NCBI GenBank assembly: GCA_019915135.1
Contig: JAHLMK010000029.1
Location: forward strand, 124,001-188,000
Reading direction: 5' to 3'
Origin: Strobilurus pachycystidiatus
Taxonomy: Eukaryota; Basidiomycota; Agaricomycetes; Agaricales; Physalacriaceae
DNA length: 64,000 bases
Shown here: positions 54,067 through 63,935 of the stretch, one piece after another
Position numbering within the stretch: the first letter of the stretch is position 1
Layout: every line of letters begins with the position of its first letter
The notes under the pieces: model-generated
What the model saw: the letters and a program-made list of their open reading frames with translations, nothing else
Database searches by the model: none
What the model was told of the DNA's origin: nothing
Position numbers and translations under genes: made by a program

Positions 54067-55197
54067 CTATGCGGCTCTCTTTCGTTTTATACTGGGCTGG
54101 GATGGTACAGTAGCTGCCCTGCCAGGAAAATTCACCGTCTGTTGCATCACATCCTCCAACAACCTCGAAACCTCCAATGAGTACGAGCCGATGACTTGCT
54201 CGTCTGCGATACACGACTGAAACTCAGTCGGTTTACACTCCGATAGCCACTTTCCAATGTCGGGAACCACCTCGTCTTCAGCGTCAGGAGACAGACGCGA
54301 GCGCTTCGACGACCTATTCGAGTCCGAATCACTAAACGAATACGTCGACACAGAGTGTGTCAGTTCCGGGATTGCTGCCGGTTCATGCCCAGTAAACTCC
54401 TTCCGACAGTGGATGGGTATGGACCGTCCAAATTGTCCTCTAAAAGCTCCAGCGTCCTGATAGAATTCCCGGCAAGGCGGAAAGGGCCAAGGAACATAGA
54501 TTCGGATAAGGGTTTCGTAGAGGGAAGGTTCAAAGAAGTCTCTTTGACGAAGAACGTGGCGAGATCCATTGGCGAGGACAAAAAGGGGATGAACGTCAGC
54601 CGATATCGTGAAACTGCTACTCGCGTGAAGTTTGAGTTTGGTAGCAGTGATACGGCCGGTTGACAGACTTCGGAAATGAATGGATACGCTTCGCTTCTTC
54701 GGTAGAAGTCGATACCGGTATGTTCCAAAGGGCAGTTTCTGCCAAAGATAGGTTACGTCAACAATATATATGAAGGAAAGACTGATAAACGAACTTCGAG
54801 GAAGTTCTGTCTGTCGTGCAGGGGTGCCTTATGGTTGTATTGCTGAAGGGCACGTACAACTGACAGTACATCGTCATCGGGGATGAGAACGAGCCTGCCC
54901 TCTGTAAGAGCCTTGCCTAGTGACCTTTGGACTACAAGCGCAATGAGCGGTGACCCGAAATCCAAAGTGTAACACTCACTGTCAATGTGATTGGCGGGAT
55001 GACAAAAGTAGGAGTTGATGTCGCCGCGATTGAGACCCCAAGAGAGCTCGAAGCCATCGAGCTAGCCCTTACATTAGCGCGACGACAAGAAAGAGGAAAA
55101 TATAGCAAACCTGTCTATCGTCGGATGACAAGAATGTGAAATCATCAGTGTCCTTGAAGGATTTGTTGACGTTAAGGTCTTCGATGCTAGGCAACAT
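54067..55197 (-). CDS. Unrecognised three-exon gene
   Basis: Three exons on the minus strand: 55197-55111, 55061-54795 and 54738-54067. All joins are in phase 0 and the product has 341 residues. Introns are 49 and 56 nt (GTTTGC..GGCTAG with a GCTAAT branch site; GTTCGT..TTTGGCAG). The start is ATG in a good context (CCACGATG). Visible segments are LPSIEDLNVNKSFKDTDDF, LDGFELSWGLNRGDINSYF, RLVLIPDDDVLSVVRALQ and, near the C-terminus, SDSDSNRSSKRSRLSPDAED, a Ser-rich basic stretch that could be a nuclear signal. No domain is recognised. The consistent intron phases and open 222-codon last exon argue strongly for a real gene. Confidence 0.7.
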
Positions 55198-55376
55198 CGT
55201 GGTAGCAGACGGTCGAAGATGATGGGGGTAAGGTAAACCGTAATGAGAACTAAATGCAATAGTGTAATGAGAGCCGTACCCCTGAATTGATGGAAACAAA
55301 GGTGCGATCACGTGCTGTTCGGGTTTGCTTCCTGCCTCGATACGAGCTTCCACTGTGACTTTGCTTCTGACTTCAG

Positions 55377-55609
55377 AGTCCTTACATTCTCTTCGACAGA
55401 CGCTGGGCTGATACCGACCAAATCGAGACCGTACGCTCGCCTTACAAAGAGTTGTCAGACAATCCGACCCATCTATATGTCTGGTACTTGGCTTGGAACG
55501 CCGGCAACAAGCTGACCAGGCTGGAGGCGGCGAAGAAGCTCAAATTCAAACATTTTGCCCTGGACTTGGTCAATGATATGCAGGCTCTCATGATGTTTTT
55601 CACGATGTG
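55377..55609 (+). other. Orphan coding exon or gene fragment
   Basis: A textbook acceptor (CTTCTGACTTCAG ending 55376) opens a frame reading SPYILFDRRWADTD, then SPYKELSDNPTHLYVWYLAW and LKFKHFALDLVNDMQALMMF. It lacks a clear upstream exon, and downstream the frame drifts into the 3' end of the Cys/His gene. It may be a truncated gene. I do not recognise it. Confidence 0.4.
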
Positions 55610-55744
55610 GACCAACGAGGGAAATTTTCTCTTATATTCATTTCCGGATTCCTTGTGTTACATGCTAACTACCGTGAAAACTTCGTGTTTGCATCCCTCA
55701 GTCTGTGTCCGACTTCTCCCGACTCAGCTCGAGTCCTGCCTGTC

Positions 55745-56620
55745 TCAGTCCTTGGCCTGTTTCCTGCTCTTTTTGGACGCTTTTCTCCACTCCGCCTCCC
55801 TGCGCTTCCTGTGCCATTCACACGCGGTCTGGTGATCCCGGTAGGTATGGCAGTCATCGGGGCAATGTCCAGTCGCGACAGTTTGGTCGTAGGAGGACGC
55901 ACGGCAGTGGGTTGGACATTCGTAAGGTCTGCGGCACTTTGGGCATACAACTTCCTTGGACGCTTGGTACTCCTTCTGCCACTTGCGTACACTCGACTTG
56001 TGTGATCTCGTGGCTTCGTGCTCGCGCAGCGAAGCGCATGTTGCAGGGCAACGGCCCATGTAATCATGCGGTTGGGGATTCTGACATTTGTAACTTTTTG
56101 AGCAGCACCGGCAATGGACCTTTCGCGGACCACTTTGAGTCGCCTCGGGAGCGGAAGCTCTGCCCCAGCCGTTTGGGGCAGTGGCAGCCCCCTCGCAGCG
56201 ACTACGACTGGATGTAGCGTCTCTCGAGTGTGGATTCGCCGAGCTCGAGCTTGCTGGATGCTGCCAGCCATCACGGTGATGAGAGCTGCGGCCGTAGTCG
56301 TCTCCATAACCATTGTTAGGCGTGCTGCTCCTGGACGAAGCGAGCGGCTGGGCAGTGCGAGGATCGATGGATGGACCCCGTCCCGAGCCCGTCGCATAGC
56401 TAGACGCGGCATGCTTGTTGCTGAAGGGGTCGTTGTGAGGCGTGCTCGTGGCGGTGTTGGAGAATCCTCCTGAAAAGCTCTTCTCTTCGAAGATGTTCAT
56501 CTGGTCGACGCCGTAGCACACATCGTCTATCGCGGTGTCCGTAGCCCTTGCGGACAACCATTCCCGGTCTTCGTTGTCGTAGGTGCTCGGACGGTTTCCC
56601 CTGCTCTGATAGGCCGACAT
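55745..56620 (-). CDS. Protein with two Cys/His modules, copy 2
   Basis: Single exon, 291 residues, ATG at 56620 (MSAYQSRGNRPS); the longer frame starts with TTG. The head contains DDVCYGVDQMNIFEE, like copy 1. A Ser/Asn/His-rich middle follows, then modules CRCCSKSYKCQNPQPHDY..CPATCASLREHE..SH and CPKCRRPYECPTHC..CPDDCHTYRDHQ..WH. The basic tail is shorter than in copy 1 and lacks the KEKEEL repeats. Zinc binding is inferred. A TATA box lies 84 bp upstream of the ATG. The order (Cys/His gene leftwards, J gene rightwards) repeats that at 32.5-35.7 kb. Confidence 0.8.
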   Translation of the reverse strand: MSAYQSRGNRPSTYDNEDREWLSARATDTAIDDVCYGVDQMNIFEEKSFSGGFSNTATSTPHNDPFSNKHAASSYATGSGRGPSIDPRTAQPLASSRSSTPNNGYGDDYGRSSHHRDGWQHPASSSSANPHSRDATSSRSRCEGAATAPNGWGRASAPEATQSGPRKVHCRCCSKSYKCQNPQPHDYMGRCPATCASLREHEATRSHKSSVRKWQKEYQASKEVVCPKCRRPYECPTHCRASSYDQTVATGHCPDDCHTYRDHQTACEWHRKRREAEWRKASKKSRKQAKD

Positions 56621-56703
56621 GACGATGTGGTGTTTGGGTGTGTTGGGATGAGGATGTAGAGGTAGAAATGGGAGGTGGTGAACAATAGCCAACGAGCCGC
56701 CTC

Positions 56704-56711
56704 ATTTTATA
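56704..56711 (-). promoter_or_regulatory. TATA box of the Cys/His-module gene, copy 2
   Basis: Minus strand TATAAAAT followed by GAGGCG, 84 bp before the ATG at 56620. The downstream leader is conserved with copy 1. Confidence 0.7.
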
Positions 56712-58216
56712 GGGCATGGTCACTCAATTGATTGACCGGATCACAAGACAGGGCAGTGTGTCTACAGCGGATCTGATGTAGTGAGGGCGACGGTCATGGA
56801 TGATCTGCAAAAATCGACGATCAAAGACCGACTTGTAATTGCAGATCACCCTGTACGTAGACCCGTTACACAGTCAATCTCCCCAGGAAGCACAAAATCC
56901 TGCGAAGTATGGCGCCACAGAAACAATCCGACTATGCATAAGCGCAATGCGATATAAGTTTCCGGCCTCCAAAGTCAAGAGCGCAGCGAGCTATAGATAC
57001 GCACCAACTTGGACGGCCGTGTTCGATCCCAACGTTCTGGGAAGCGTCAGTTTGGCGAGCAAGGTACTCATGCTATGAAAGAACCGTCAATGAACGCAAC
57101 ATGGATAACAGATGAAAACGACTTACGCAAGACGTGATGGACTAGCCTTTAGTGTACGAGGTCAAGTACCTGGGCTGAATTTGAGCCAACAAGAGAGAGC
57201 AAAAAGGACACACGTACCAGCCGTAGTGACGAAAACGGGGTCAGATTTTTGAAGGACGCCCGCCACTTGTTTCCACCACTTGTTGGCATTGAAAGGGGAG
57301 CGAGACGGGTAGCGCAGCAGCGGCATGACGATTCCGGGGATCCTTGTGATTGAATCATTCGCGTCAGGTTTCGAGATACACGACGGCTGTGACATCATGA
57401 GCATTGGTTCTCAGGAGTAGAGCGTTTGTCGAGGGAGACAACACGGAGCGAAAGAACGCGCAATACGGTGATGCATGAACACCGTCAAGTAGCTGCCTAC
57501 AATTGCTGCGGATGCGTGCCTATAATGTTGCTTGTGTGCATGCGTCCGATCCTGCCAAAGTATCAGCTCGAGTATCAGCTCGTAATATTTAAGATGGCAG
57601 ATACGCCAAGATGCGAGGGCCTAATCACCAAATTTGGCGCCGGCGCTTGACAGCAGCGAAACGGAAACGGCAGATAAGAAAAAGTACGGCCCAACAGTAT
57701 GCAAATGAGTTCCCTGACGGACGTCGCTTTGATCAAACACATCAAGCTACCTCATGCAAGTGAAACGATTCGGACTCGTAGTGTAGTTGTCAAGATGGCG
57801 GCGCTTGGAGCCCATGCTCAACTGAAAAGTCAAATGGACAGAATATAACCGCACACTTACGTTCTCGCAAGGTCGTGCCACCCTAGTTGTGCGAACAAAC
57901 AAAGATCGAAAAATCCATGCAGGCAGAGCTGGACATGCACAGGCTAACCCTACCCGCACGTCGAAGTTGCAGACACAAATGTCAAACTTGAAGTTGGAGA
58001 CAACGGGAAACCCTGGGAAACCCGTTCCGCGGCCGGCACAGAAGGACTCCCACGCCACCCTCGCGTCCTTTCACCAAGTCACATTCCCCATTTCTGCTCC
58101 CGTTTCTTGCTTTCTGCCATAATCATCTGTGGCAGCGCAGTCGCAACGGGACCCGCGGCGCGCTGGTCGACGGCCTCTGACTTCTACTTCCCGCCTACGT
58201 CGACTGCTCACGCGCC
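56712..58216. other. Spacer between Cys/His gene copy 2 and the J gene
   Basis: Shares blocks with 33743-34700. A possible leftward small gene (pieces 57404-57220 and further left, including NANKWWKQVAGVLQKSDPVF) has a GTACGT donor and a GTAAGTCG donor that is conserved in the other copy. I could not assemble it. 58028-58100 is the J-gene promoter segment also found in three broken copies. Confidence 0.4.
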
Positions 58217-59593
58217 ATGGGAAACGGCCAATCTGGCGGATATTACTACTATTCCGGCGGGGGACGATATGGATATGGGCACGGGAGCGGAAATGGTAGG
58301 TGATTTCCATTGCTATCAGCTACAGCGCCTCACTGGATATGCAGGGGGCAGACGCGCCGCCAGACCAGCGCGCGATCCGTGCCCGAACATGGACTTTTAC
58401 GAGGTGCTAGGCGTAGAGCGGACGGCAGAGGGCAGTGAGATTAGAGTGCGTGTCTTGCTTTCCTCTCCTTTATCTCAAATCTAACAACGCCCTTACAACA
58501 GCGATCGTATCTCAAGAAAGTCATCGAGTCGCACCCGGATAAAAACCTCGACGATCAAGAAGGCGCCGCCAAGAAGTTTCGCGTCGTGCAGAAGGCTTAC
58601 GACGTTCGCCTTAGCTTCATTTCTTTCCCTTGCGATTGCTCACACGATTTCAGGTCTTGATGGACGACGACACCCGCGCAGAGTACGACGACTCACCGGC
58701 CCGGTTTCACCGTGAAGTCGCAGACTGCGTAGATGATGCTGAGCTTGACGACGACGACGACGGAAAGGACGATACCCACCGACGAGGCCCTGGCGGCTGG
58801 GACCATGACCACGATGATGACGACGGGGAAGACGACTACTTCAACCCGTACATGTTCTTCAATCGCGGCCCTCGACCCTCGGCGCCACCGTACAGCGGTC
58901 CAAGGTCCAATGTCTCTGCGGAGGACGTGTCGCAATTCTTTGCTACCCTCGACGGCATGACATGGAACGAGGTATGTATACTCCTGCTTCCCATTTTCCC
59001 ATCCTTCGACTGTAAAATACTTCACGTAGAACGCATACACCCACATCAGCTCCTTCTACGCCCGCCTCTCCTCTGACGAGGCCCAATTTGCATCTCCCGC
59101 CTTCAAATCCACTCCATCGCCCTCATTCGGCGGACCCTCAAGCGTCTTCGATCGTTCACTATACCGAGACGAGGAGCGTCCCTCTCTCGACGGCGTTGAC
59201 GTAGCGCGGTTCTACAACTACTGGACATCCAAATTCCGTACCAGCAAGAAATACGAGTGGGTGCGGCCATATGTGTGCGGGTGCGGGTACTCGGGGTGTC
59301 GCGCGGAGAAGTGGAACCGCGAGGTGAGGGAGGGGTTGAAGGCGCGGTTCGAGGAGGTCGTCAAGGTGCGTTCCAAACTTTATTCCTTGTTGCCCGAGAG
59401 TGAACTGAACTCTGCCCAGGTCGTGACCCTCGCACTGCGCGACATGGACCCGCGCTACGCTGAATACCTCCGTCGGCAGCGGGACCCGAACGCGTACAGC
59501 GTTAGTGCGCTCAGGAAGGTCGAGGAGGAGCGGCAGAGGCAGAAAGCAAAGAAGCGGGAGAAGAAGAAGAAGGCTAAGGGTGGGAAGTGGTAG
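58217..59593 (+). CDS. J-domain protein of the Jjj1/DNAJC21 type
   Basis: Six exons: 58217-58295, 58345-58445, 58502-58603, 58654-58971, 59030-59365 and 59420-59593, giving 369 residues. The J domain (about residues 43-105) begins MDFYEVLGVERTAEGSEI, has the essential HPD (ESHPDKN) and ends AYDVLMDDDTRAEYDD. After an acidic linker comes a region like that following the J domain of DNAJC21/Jjj1: SQFFATLDGM, NAYTHISSFYARL, VARFYNYWTSKF, YEWVRPYV and LALRDMDPRYAEYLR. A Lys-rich end follows. Jjj1 stimulates Hsp70 in late 60S ribosome maturation; the same role here is inference. The zinc fingers of full Jjj1 are absent. The first exon adds MGNGQSGG, which fits the myristoylation pattern MGxxxS. 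Three broken copies exist (34690, 35066, 38580). Confidence 0.83.
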
Positions 59594-59942
59594 GCTGGGG
59601 CGTCGCCATCGACAATGGGGTGATACGTCGACATCGGGACTTGGGAGGGCGATGGACGAAGCTCGCCATTGCGTCGTTATCTTGAGCACACCTATTTTAC
59701 TGAATGCTTGTTTGTTTCGCCGTGTATATTACTATATTACTGTACTCTTGAACTCTTAGTGTACAACCGCGTAGATATTGTATATCCAATTCTTGGTATT
59801 GGGAATAGAATAGTGTTTTGCGACCGACTAAGTACGTTTCTCAGGGATTCCGCGCAGAGGGGAAGCATCATCAAGTTCACCCAGACTTCCCCTCTGAATC
59901 AAGGATTTCCTTCGTAAACATGAGTATTTGTTGAGATTGAAA
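59594..59942. other. 3' flanks of the J gene and deaminase-like gene 2
   Basis: Convergent spacer. 59890-59942 matches the 3' flank of the other deaminase-like gene (GTAAACATGAGTATT..TTGAGATT). No gene seen. Confidence 0.45.
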
Positions 59943-61334
59943 TTACAGCAGTGTTAACGGCAAACGGTAGCGATCCCAGTAGGGCTTTTGAAGTACCCTG
60001 AGAAGTCTCTTGTTTATCTCATCAATGACTGTCCTTGTGATAGCTGGCGCATCTGCAGGAGGAAGACTCTCGGAAGCGGGAATCATCCAGTCAGTGCGCA
60101 CCTTCTTCGCGCCTTCCGGAAAGCGGACGTCCCACCCCACGACTCCGCTTGTCAGGTACCTCTCACATGCCACGCACGGACGCTTGCTCAACCCAATTTC
60201 ATCTCCGTGGATTCGCAGGCCCTGCGCGCGGAGAAAATTGATCATCTGCACTTCTGGGTGTACATGCAAGGTTTGGACATGACCCGACGCCCATGCTGGA
60301 TCAGCGCAGGCGTAGAACGGTCCCTTCCGGACCTGTTGCACGAGTTCATCGCCCAGGGATGACGTCAGCTCATCCAAATGATCGCGCAGACTCGCAGACA
60401 GCGTGACACTGGACTCGCGGCCTGAAGCTGGCGGAGAGAAGGGTTGCGGAATCCAGTTGACCGTCAGACGGTACCCAGAGTCAGTCGTTGTCACTTCTGG
60501 AGGCAGACTATCTGGTCCGTGCTCCACAAGGGTGTGGGCTCCGATCCGGAAAAAGCGAATGCGCCAGAGTCGCCTGTATAGTCGATAGAGGTGGCGATAG
60601 GAAAAGCTCGGAACCCACACCTTCTTGTTAAGATCTTTGAAAAGATCGGATGTCATGATGGCGTCGCACAGCGAAAAGAGACGTTTCAGGGCTTTTTCGC
60701 GGTATGGGACGGGAGTATTCGGATCGAATGCCAGGATTTCGGCAAGGAACTTGCTGAGAGCAGGACGGACATCGTCAGGGGAAAGCTGAAAGGTAGCGGC
60801 TAACTTCTGGGCGGTGCGCGACAATTGTACAGGCAAGTTCCTGTCTGACCTAGACTCCACCCAATTCTCGATCTGACATTCGAAGAAATCTGCCACAGAG
60901 ATGGTTTCCGCCGGGATCACCGATACCACCTGCGAGACCTTTCCCATGATGCGCGGCCAGCAATTTGCAGCAGTGAGCGCAAGCAGCGCACGGTCAGTCT
61001 CCTTTCTCGCCTCTTGATCGTCCCGCTCCAGAAATGCCGAGTTCATGATTCGAAAGAGTTGAGTTGCCCTGTCCAGAATGGCCTGATTTGGGGGACCTTC
61101 AGAGGCGATGTGGAATTGAACAAGGCGTGATGAGGCGTTTAGCGAGACAGCCAAGGCAACGTTGGTTTGCGCGTCGGGAGAGAGACAAAGGGCAATCCAG
61201 TTGAGGACAATGGCCAATCTGTTTGATGCTTCCGGCATGTGATGTGTCGGGGGAGCATCTCCAACAAGGGGTCGACGGTTGTTCACGGTGGCCAAGATGT
61301 GGGAGGAGGATGTCAAACGACGTTGGTCTGTCAT
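59943..61334 (-). CDS. OTT_1508-like deaminase-fold protein, copy 2
   Basis: Single exon, 463 residues, ATG at 61334 (MTDQRRLTSSSHILATVN). It is nearly collinear with 52255-53649, one codon shorter (SSRTAQK becomes SRTAQK). The active-site pattern is conserved: HVHPEVQMINFLRAQGLRI and SKRPCVACERYL. The C-terminal block RYRLPLTLL is identical. High similarity of coding and flanking DNA indicates recent duplication. The two copies flank the unrecognised gene, the Cys/His gene and the J gene. Predicted role as for copy 1. Confidence 0.82.
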   Translation of the reverse strand: MTDQRRLTSSSHILATVNNRRPLVGDAPPTHHMPEASNRLAIVLNWIALCLSPDAQTNVALAVSLNASSRLVQFHIASEGPPNQAILDRATQLFRIMNSAFLERDDQEARKETDRALLALTAANCWPRIMGKVSQVVSVIPAETISVADFFECQIENWVESRSDRNLPVQLSRTAQKLAATFQLSPDDVRPALSKFLAEILAFDPNTPVPYREKALKRLFSLCDAIMTSDLFKDLNKKVWVPSFSYRHLYRLYRRLWRIRFFRIGAHTLVEHGPDSLPPEVTTTDSGYRLTVNWIPQPFSPPASGRESSVTLSASLRDHLDELTSSLGDELVQQVRKGPFYACADPAWASGHVQTLHVHPEVQMINFLRAQGLRIHGDEIGLSKRPCVACERYLTSGVVGWDVRFPEGAKKVRTDWMIPASESLPPADAPAITRTVIDEINKRLLRVLQKPYWDRYRLPLTLL

Positions 61335-61724
61335 GATGAGTCCCTACAGAATGTCCGTCAATGGCACTGCAAGAAGGAAGGGGGTTGCTTGCTTGCCTGA
61401 GTGGATTTGTGATTGTGGGGAGATCCGTCGTCGCTGTTTAATGATGAGAGACCATCTGAACCCCGGTCCTTTATTTCAAACCCAGCCGGATCGTCCCTGT
61501 CTGCATGCATCGCCATTTCGCTTCCTTGGCTGTGTTGTTCATGGACGGCTGTCATGCTAGAACTGGTCGGAATGGCAACGCGGACACACAAACGCTGCTC
61601 TCCACTCGGCGCGCTGCATCGAACATGTACTGAACCCCGCCCCGTGGCTGTCCCGCTGGTTCACCAGCACTAACACTGCCCAGTTGAGGCTATTCATTCG
61701 CTCTTCAGTTGTCCTTAACATCAC
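61335..61724. other. Divergent promoter region between two deaminase-like genes
   Basis: The left half is the duplicated upstream region of deaminase-like gene 2; the right half leads to the TATA box of gene 3. No gene seen. Confidence 0.45.
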
Positions 61725-61732
61725 TATAAAAG
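61725..61732 (+). promoter_or_regulatory. TATA box of deaminase-like gene 3
   Basis: TATAAAAG, 98 bp upstream of the ATG at 61823, followed by a pyrimidine-rich leader. Confidence 0.7.
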
Positions 61733-61822
61733 AGAGATGATACAACCATCTCATTAAAATCTTACAGCCTTCTGTTTTCGACATTTCATATCCACTCCTC
61801 TATTTTTTCCACGCGAAACACT

Positions 61823-63727
61823 ATGAACACTCAACACCTGGGTGACTCGGGTGACGACGGCTCTACTCTGGCCAGAAAGGGGAAGGGGAAAATTCCTTCC
61901 GCATCTGCGTCTACTCAACCGGAGAACAGTGACGGCTTTACGGAAGTCAACAAGAAGGGAGAAACAGCAGACCTGAGGAAGGAGCTGACAGTGAGCCTGC
62001 GAGCGACGCTGGAGCCAGAAAAGCGACAGGCTCATCTCCTCGCCACGCTGGCCTTTCTCATGGCCCTGCGACCAACCCACTATCCATCCAAAGATATGAA
62101 AATTTCATATGACCTGTACAAACCTGTCACACCGACACATTCAACTCCGGTAACCGAGGTGGTGGACCGAGACCACGTCGCCCGAACTGTCAGCTGGATA
62201 GCCCGCGCACTCGCCGCCTCTGCGAATCAACCCAAAGGCTCCGTCACCGCTGTGTGCTTTACAAAGAATGAAAAGGGCATGACTCTGAACTTTGCCACCA
62301 ATTATGATCCATTCGATCAATCTCTGCCAGCGAAACAAGCAACGAAAAAGAAAAAATCTATGGATACAGAGATCGCCGCCGCACACAAGCTCGTGCAGCT
62401 CATGAACACTATAGCCAAGGAGCAGAGAGACTTGAACCTGTCCAAGGACCCCACGCCAGATAGTGACTGGATAAAGAACGGCGAGAAGATTGCAAAGCAA
62501 TCAAGAGACGCTCATATCAAATTCCTAATCACGAAGTTTCTTGTGGCTGATGCATGGTCGTCTGTTCAGGCAAAAACGAAAAAATACACCAAGCTTCGAA
62601 AACAGCGTTTTGTAAAGAGTCTCGAGTCCTGGGGAGACATTGTCGTCGCGATGTCCAGGATTACTACACTGGACAAACAGTCATACGAGCCCAACAGCAA
62701 CATAAAACGAGCTCTGACGGACAACAGAGATGGAGTGACATGGCATGACGCCGTCAAGACTCTGTTTCAAGATCTTGACACATTGACAGAACCCGAAGGC
62801 ATGCCATCACCGGATGCTGACACGGAGGAGCGTGCTGAATACGTTATGCGCATCAGTAACAAGGCTCGACTGCTACTCAAGCTGCCCTTGTTGAAGGAAT
62901 GCTTGCAGGAGTCGAAGACAAAGCAGGCATCTCCTCAAGTGTCTACTGAGCCCGAAGATGAAGAGGAGGACAAGCTGCATATTCTAGTACGGACTCTGGA
63001 TCGCCTTGCACAGTTCACGAAAGGCGCCCAATCTTTGGTGAAACACTTTCTCGCGGAAGCTCGAAAAGCGCGGGAATTCGAAATAAAGGCTCGCAACGTC
63101 GATATGGAATTCACCCAAGCTCAGACAGAGATATCCCACTCTTCCACCCCAGAGCAATGGCTGCAAGCGTTTGCTGAGTTGCATCACATACGCAGTTTGA
63201 CCCAAGGAAAGATTCAGAAAATATGTCAAGAAGGGGAAAAGGAGTTGCATGGATTCAAGCCAAGAGGCCCCGAAAAACCAGTCACGCACTGCGAAATCAA
63301 ACTTCTTATATCCCTCGATGGACTCTCTGGACCTTCTGAATTCGACCTAGTCGTAAAGCAGGCTTATGGCGTCTCCAAGCGCTGTTGCGCGCCATGTCAT
63401 TTCTTCTTGACGTACCTACACAGCTTGACTCAAGCCAAGTGGAGTTTCAGCGGCACGTCTTACAATTGTTACTGCCGGTGGCAGATTCCTCAGCCTCGGG
63501 AAAACTCCACTGTTTTCAACGAGAAAAACGTAGAGGCGGCCCTGGCATACATGGAGGAACAGACGACCCAACTGCTTGTCAATGCGCTCATAGTCATCGC
63601 GGAGGAGACGCCTAATCACGAAGCTCGGTTCAGATCTGATTCGAGTGCCAGCGGGGGAGCACAAAGCACTGACAGCGACAATTCCGGCGAAGGTGCTGCT
63701 GTAGAGGACCCAGTATCAACTTCGTAG
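61823..63727 (+). CDS. Divergent OTT_1508-like deaminase-fold protein
   Basis: Single exon, 634 residues, true ATG (MNTQHLGDSGDDGS). The N-terminal ~470 residues are helical and charged. Near 489 comes THCEIKLLISL (H-x-E) and near 520 VSKRCCAPCHFFLTYL (C-x2-C), in the same order and context (SKR before the Cys pair) as the other two genes. The spacing between motifs is similar. It ends with an acidic Ser-rich tail (SASGGAQSTDSDNSGEG). Outside the active-site region, similarity to the neighbours is weak, so this is an older branch of the family. It is divergently transcribed from copy 2 with 488 bp between the starts. Confidence 0.75.
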   Translation: MNTQHLGDSGDDGSTLARKGKGKIPSASASTQPENSDGFTEVNKKGETADLRKELTVSLRATLEPEKRQAHLLATLAFLMALRPTHYPSKDMKISYDLYKPVTPTHSTPVTEVVDRDHVARTVSWIARALAASANQPKGSVTAVCFTKNEKGMTLNFATNYDPFDQSLPAKQATKKKKSMDTEIAAAHKLVQLMNTIAKEQRDLNLSKDPTPDSDWIKNGEKIAKQSRDAHIKFLITKFLVADAWSSVQAKTKKYTKLRKQRFVKSLESWGDIVVAMSRITTLDKQSYEPNSNIKRALTDNRDGVTWHDAVKTLFQDLDTLTEPEGMPSPDADTEERAEYVMRISNKARLLLKLPLLKECLQESKTKQASPQVSTEPEDEEEDKLHILVRTLDRLAQFTKGAQSLVKHFLAEARKAREFEIKARNVDMEFTQAQTEISHSSTPEQWLQAFAELHHIRSLTQGKIQKICQEGEKELHGFKPRGPEKPVTHCEIKLLISLDGLSGPSEFDLVVKQAYGVSKRCCAPCHFFLTYLHSLTQAKWSFSGTSYNCYCRWQIPQPRENSTVFNEKNVEAALAYMEEQTTQLLVNALIVIAEETPNHEARFRSDSSASGGAQSTDSDNSGEGAAVEDPVSTS

Positions 63728-63861
63728 AGATGCCGGCGACGTAGACAGTCACGCACAACTTTAGTCATAAACCACATGTATAGATAACACCTTTCCGTCC
63801 TAATACGAGTCGTGAGCTTCCAATTTAATGACCGCATTCAGGCATCGTGGTCAGTACTCAC

Positions 63862-63935
63862 CTCTTGCATCAGTAAGAGCGAAGGTTCCAGGTGAGCTTG
63901 TGGGCCAGATGAGCAACTCCGAAGGTATCAACTTG
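63862..63935 (-). other. Possible exon of a gene running off the right edge
   Basis: Minus strand, between an acceptor (TTTAG) and a GTGAGT donor, open frame reading KLIPSELLIWPTSSPGTF. Too short to identify. Confidence 0.3.
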
